In this document: positions 59,996 to 64,000 of the stretch, piece after piece
How positions within the stretch are numbered: the first letter of the stretch is position 1
Layout: every line of letters starts with the position of its first letter
Origin: Clonostachys chloroleuca
Lineage: Eukaryota; Ascomycota; Sordariomycetes; Hypocreales; Bionectriaceae
Direction of reading: 5' to 3'
Assembly (NCBI GenBank): GCA_037952775.1
Contig: JBANAY010000003.1
Coordinates: 17,484,001-17,548,000, forward strand
DNA length: 64,000 nucleotides
Notes under the pieces: generated by a model
The model's database searches: none
What the model saw: the letters and a program-made list of their open reading frames with translations, nothing else
Told to the model about the DNA's origin: nothing
Program-made: the position numbers and the translations under genes

Positions 59996-60394
59996 TTTGA
60001 GGGACGCTTTGAGATGAAGATTTTCGCAAAGGAGATCTAATCTTCAACACTCCGGCGATGCACCCAATGGAGTATATTAGACGGTGGCTGATCGTGTGAG
60101 AGCTCGGGGGTGGATGCGCAGAGGGCCTTCACATGGAGTGCGAAGCTGCCACGTTCAGGAAAAGGGACGCCGCCAGGGGTATCGAAGTCACGTGCTGATA
60201 ACAACCCGCGTCACAATTCAGCTTCCAGCTTTGCAACCCAATTGCGCCGTCGTCTTTAAAAGTCATATATGAACCACCGCTATCGAATTTCATCAACAAG
60301 GGCCATCGAAATCCATGACCAGATGTTGCGCATCGACGCGATTTAATATTCAGCACAGTAATTGAGGCCCTTCCACATCCCGCCGGCCGCCAAC
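59996..60394. promoter_or_regulatory. Divergent promoter, p24 and swc4
   Basis: This 399-bp region separates the start codons of two divergent core genes. No specific factor site is claimed. Confidence 0.55.
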
Positions 60395-62245
60395 ATGAGC
60401 TCATCCGACGTTCGTGATGTGTTAAACCTTTCGGAGGGCGCATCCGGCACGCGACCGAACAAAAAACAGAGGCTCGCAGCTCCCCGACCGAATCTTAAAG
60501 GCCTTGCCCGCGAGGTGCACAATCTTGGCGGCGACAACCCCATCGCGATCGTGCCGGAGGTGACCCAGTTCAAAAAGAGACGATTTGCTAACCGCAAACC
60601 GGCCTCACGATGGGAGATGCGATCGTTCCGGAACTCAGCACGCAATGACTCTACTCTAATTTTAAAGCACTGGAGACGGATAGAGGAGAAACAGGAAAAC
60701 CAGGGCTCTCCTGCGGAAGAGCTGAAGGAGGAGAATGGCACTCAAGAGGGGCAAGCACCCGCGCAAGATGAAATGGAAGATTCCTCTTTCGCAAAGTTCA
60801 ACGCACAAGTCTCCGTCCCACAATACAGCGACGACCAGTACGCCCAAACACTGACTAGCGAGACCTGGACGAAAGACGAGACCGATTACCTCCTGGATCT
60901 GGCGAAGGCGTTTGATTTGCGGTGGCCTTTGATTTGGGACCGATACGAGTGGACACCCCCAGCAACTAATGGTGAAGCCAACGAAAACGGCGATGAGAGT
61001 AAGGCTATCGTCCCGTTGCCGGACACTCAGGCTCGCACTATGGAGGATTTAAAAGCCCGTTATTACGAGGTGGCGGCGAAGATGATGGCAGTCCAGAAGC
61101 CTGTTCAGTACATGACGCAGCCTGAGTTCGCATTGCATGAACTAATGGCACATTTCAATCCGGAGCAAGAGAAGATGCGGAAGAACTTTGCTCTGAATGC
61201 ATTTACACGGTCGAGAGAAGAGGCTCGCGAGGAGGAGTCCCTTCTTCTGGAGATAAAACGCATACTAGCTCGGAGTGAGCGCTTTAACGAGGAGCGAAGA
61301 GAGCTGTATAGCCGTCTGGATTATCCCCACGCAGAGACAGATATCAGCAGCTTCAAATCATCCGCCGGTCTTCAAACGCTTCTTGGTACGCTTATGAATG
61401 CGTCATCCAAGAAACGCAAGACGCTACCCGGACCCGAAGGAGCAAGCCCTTCGAATCCCGGGCCTCCACAAGCTCCCGTCCAGGACTCTGGCAGGCGGGA
61501 GAGCACTGGTCCGTCTACCGGAAATCGCGAACCTCCAGCAACTGGAACACCTACTGCAGCAAACAAGAAAGGCCAATCACAAACCCAGCAGCCGCCTGCC
61601 GAGCGGCCGAAGCTTACTGAGAAGGAGGAGGCAATCTATGGTGTTACGCATCATGACCGGCTGGGTTCTGGCCCTACATTCCGAACAGAGAAAATCAACA
61701 AACTGTTCTCTCACAAGTCTAACCAGCAACAACTACGCATCAACAACACTCTCAATGAACTGGATGTGCCAAGCAAGCTGGCAATGCCCACATCTGCTAC
61801 AACATTACAGTATGAGCAGCTTCTGGGAGCTGTCAACAGCCTCCTAGAAGCTCGCAAGGTTTCTGATAAGCTCGATGGGGAAATCAAAATTGAGCTTGCC
61901 AAGAAAGCTGAGCGAGAAAAAGCCAATGCTCCACCTGATAGTGAGAACTCAAAGGCGCAAGAGGATGCTTCTAAGGAGAACGTAGAGAAGGGTGCTGTCA
62001 CTACAGCCCCTGAGGCAGAAGCGGCCTCAAAGCCTGATTCACCCGACTCAGATGACGTCGAAGAAGATGATGCTGCTAAAAATACCAAAGCAACGGGCGC
62101 TCAAAAGGAGGAGGAGGAGGATGAGGAGGAGATTGGGGTGGAGAGTAAAGCCGCACGACCAGGGAGCAGCGGTGCCGCGCAGAAGCGTAGTGCAAGCGTG
62201 CTAAGTACTGCGAGCGACAAAAGTTCGAAGCGACAGAAAAAGTAG
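60395..62245 (+). CDS. swc4: SWC4/DMAP1, NuA4 and SWR1 complex subunit
   Basis: A single exon of 616 residues starting at the ATG of MSSSDVRDVLNLSEG; an upstream in-frame GTG-type start is not plausible. The N-terminal block (RPNLKGLAREVHNLGGDNPI and FKKRRFANRKPASRWEMRSF) is typical of Swc4/DMAP1. A SANT/Myb-like segment follows at about residues 160-190 (WTKDETDYLLDLAKAFDLRW, then WPLIWDRYEW), with MEDLKARYYEVAAKMMAVQK after it. Then come a helical region (REESLLLEIKRILARSERF, ELYSRLDYP) and the DMAP1-type C-terminal part (LTEKEEAIYGVTHHDRLGSG, LNELDVPSKLAMPTSATTLQ). The end is acidic, then Lys-rich (SSKRQKK). The protein links the NuA4 acetyltransferase and the SWR1 H2A.Z-exchange complex to chromatin. 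Confidence 0.93.
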   Translation: MSSSDVRDVLNLSEGASGTRPNKKQRLAAPRPNLKGLAREVHNLGGDNPIAIVPEVTQFKKRRFANRKPASRWEMRSFRNSARNDSTLILKHWRRIEEKQENQGSPAEELKEENGTQEGQAPAQDEMEDSSFAKFNAQVSVPQYSDDQYAQTLTSETWTKDETDYLLDLAKAFDLRWPLIWDRYEWTPPATNGEANENGDESKAIVPLPDTQARTMEDLKARYYEVAAKMMAVQKPVQYMTQPEFALHELMAHFNPEQEKMRKNFALNAFTRSREEAREEESLLLEIKRILARSERFNEERRELYSRLDYPHAETDISSFKSSAGLQTLLGTLMNASSKKRKTLPGPEGASPSNPGPPQAPVQDSGRRESTGPSTGNREPPATGTPTAANKKGQSQTQQPPAERPKLTEKEEAIYGVTHHDRLGSGPTFRTEKINKLFSHKSNQQQLRINNTLNELDVPSKLAMPTSATTLQYEQLLGAVNSLLEARKVSDKLDGEIKIELAKKAEREKANAPPDSENSKAQEDASKENVEKGAVTTAPEAEAASKPDSPDSDDVEEDDAAKNTKATGAQKEEEEDEEEIGVESKAARPGSSGAAQKRSASVLSTASDKSSKRQKK

Positions 62246-64000
62246 TAGGATCTGTTTTTTAGTGACAGCGATTCCGGTGGAGTCACACCAGGGTGCTCTC
62301 TGCCTGGGTCTGTCGACTTCTCCTATCATCACGTATTAGCGTTTGGGTTTGTTTCCCACCCTACCTCACGGGGCCATGGGTATGTATAAGGAGGCCAGCT
62401 TTGATACCGCCACTCAGATGGATACGGTTTTACATATCCTAATGATTAAAAGAATAATTATTCACAACGATCCGTGTGAGATGAGTATCTCACCGTAACT
62501 ATTCTTTTCCCAGACCTGCTGGTCAAGTGAAACACCAAACTGTGATATCAAGGATGGGCCAGAGCTTCATATGCACTCTGGGGTTCAGCCAACACCGTTT
62601 AGCCGGCCTGCGAGATCCCCCTTTTAGCTCACGGAGGAATAGAGCATATCCCGCGCAGGACTCGACAGGTTCAAGACTGCTCACATATCTCACCGCAGGC
62701 GGGCGTGTGACAACGACTGACGTCTTAATTAACCCCCTGCAGCTCGTCGGCGCCTGCATGGAGGCTGGAGCCTCAAAATAGCATATCCCCAGTGCCGTGC
62801 GAACGAGGCGCCGGCCTCATGGAGGGGCGTGTGCAGACTGCAAGCTGGGGGAGTCTACCTGTCACGGAGACTATATCCAGCTCGGTGGGAGACATGTTGG
62901 TTCTTGGAGATCCCCCCGATCTTGGGTGGGTGTCCAGGAGAGACGTTGGGCGGTAACCAGCATGCAGGAGAGGGTCCGGAGATGGGTGTGCGAGGTGGGC
63001 GCGTGTGGTGCCCTACATGCCTCTGGGGAAAGGATAGATTAGAACCTGCGAGTTCCAATCGGAGGCGCCGTGAATCTCCAAGATGACGTTGATAGATGGA
63101 GCTTCCGAGGCCTCGTTTCGCAGAGACCAGCCGCCGAGGTCGAGATATAGCCGCCCGGGCGGGACGACATCCATCCTCGAAGGGGTGGTCGAATCAAAGG
63201 ACCCCCAAATCCTGGCCGTTCCGCAGGGAGAGATGATGGGCTTTCCACATGGCGGATCTGGGCGCGGATAACGGTCCCGTACCACTGGGTAGAGGGACGC
63301 TTTGGGTGCGTCATGCCCTTGCCATGCGCCCGGCATCGAGGCGCCCAGACGGTTGCATGCGGCGCTACACATGCGTAGCCGCTGCCATGGGTTTGGGTGC
63401 GCAAGGTCGCTGTGTTGCCCGCTAGTCTCTGATGACCTGCATGAGACGAAAATAGGGCCGGGCCATGAGCCATTGGCATCTCAACGACCAAGGTGCATCG
63501 TTGAGAGGGTGTGGTTGTTGGCCTAGCCACGAACAATGGATCGCTTGGAGGTTGAGCGCTTGGTCTGGGGTGAGAGGTTCTAGAAAACCGCGAGCCGGGC
63601 GCTTATTAGTGGGCGGTTGTACCCGTCACAGTGGTTGTCATTGGACGGGCGCGAGAAGATCAATTGGCCTATTGGAGTACTGGACCGGCTGCTGACTGGT
63701 TGCTTGCGGTGGGCAAGGGCAAAAGAAGAGAGAAAAAAAAAGGGTTCTTCCTATTCTTGGATCTCATGCAAAGAAGCGCCGTGCCGTTGATGTGCCTCGC
63801 GGATCTCAGTCATCTGGATGCAGTAGGTAGATAATAGAATAGGCGCTCGCGACCACCGGGCCAGCTTTGCGGACCCTGCTTCATCCTCCTCCGTGGAAGG
63901 GCAGATGCGTATTGTAGATATATCTAGATGATTGTCCCACCAGACCGCCGGGGGAGCGCAGTCCATTGGCTCGCCGCCCTGCAACCCCAAACATCTCTCT
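62246..64000. other. Intergenic to window end
   Basis: 3' region of swc4, then 1.7 kb with only short overlapping frames on both strands and no recognisable protein. A neighbouring gene may start beyond the window. Confidence 0.45.

Overview
The window is nuclear DNA of a filamentous ascomycete (Pezizomycotina). Coding genes carry short spliceosomal introns, about 50 to 100 nt, with GTRNGT donors, CTAAC/CTGAC-type branch sites and YAG acceptors. The protein set (Zn2Cys6 regulator, DPR-motif dehydrin-like protein, Inn1/Fic1 C2 protein, aidB-type acyl-CoA dehydrogenase, DDX60-like helicase) is typical of that group. From memory the Inn1-like and casein kinase proteins look more like Sordariomycetes than Eurotiomycetes, but the sequence alone does not settle the class.

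Layout. 0.8-12.3 kb: aidB-like acyl-CoA dehydrogenase with a one-base frameshift; a four-helix MARVEL-like membrane protein; a DPR-repeat dehydrin-like stress protein with a good TATA box; atg5 with a GC-AG intron; a CSA/ERCC8-type WD40 protein; and an unrecognised 220-aa protein. 12.3-21.9 kb: 9.6 kb with no supportable gene, ending in a pyrimidine-rich leader. 21.9-25.9 kb: a six-exon Zn2Cys6 transcription factor with a long Ala-Gln tract. 26.9-38.1 kb, all on the minus strand: DDX60-like helicase, Utp15, and the Inn1/Fic1-like C2 protein. 39.7-43.6 kb: free methionine-R-sulfoxide reductase (with a 5-nt micro-exon), a mitochondrial LETM1-domain protein with an apparent frameshift, and a peroxisomal SCP2 protein.

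45-53 kb is the accessory part. A Kv-beta-type aldo-keto reductase gene on the minus strand is cut in two: N-terminal exons lie at 52074-53057 and the C-terminus at 44990-45166, with about 6.9 kb between them. That segment holds a tandem array of eleven micro-exons of exactly 16 or 26 nt, each followed by its own short intron-like spacer (eight of the ten bounded spacers are exactly 47 nt). It also holds two collinear fragments of a 5-oxoprolinase gene 5.2 kb apart, a 201-aa nuclear-type protein, and a 743-aa protein with a GIY-YIG-like nuclease signature and a C-terminal cysteine cluster. AT-rich stretches and a nested stem-loop lie at the edges. The micro-exon/intron array and the GIY-YIG protein inside a nested insertion are the best candidates for something undescribed.

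56.8-62.2 kb returns to core genes: a palmitoylation-type casein kinase I, a p24 (Erp1-like) ER-Golgi cargo protein, and, divergently from it, SWC4/DMAP1 of the NuA4/SWR1 complexes. The core genes show ordinary housekeeping functions (autophagy, repair, rRNA processing, chromatin, secretion) and are not a pathway cluster.
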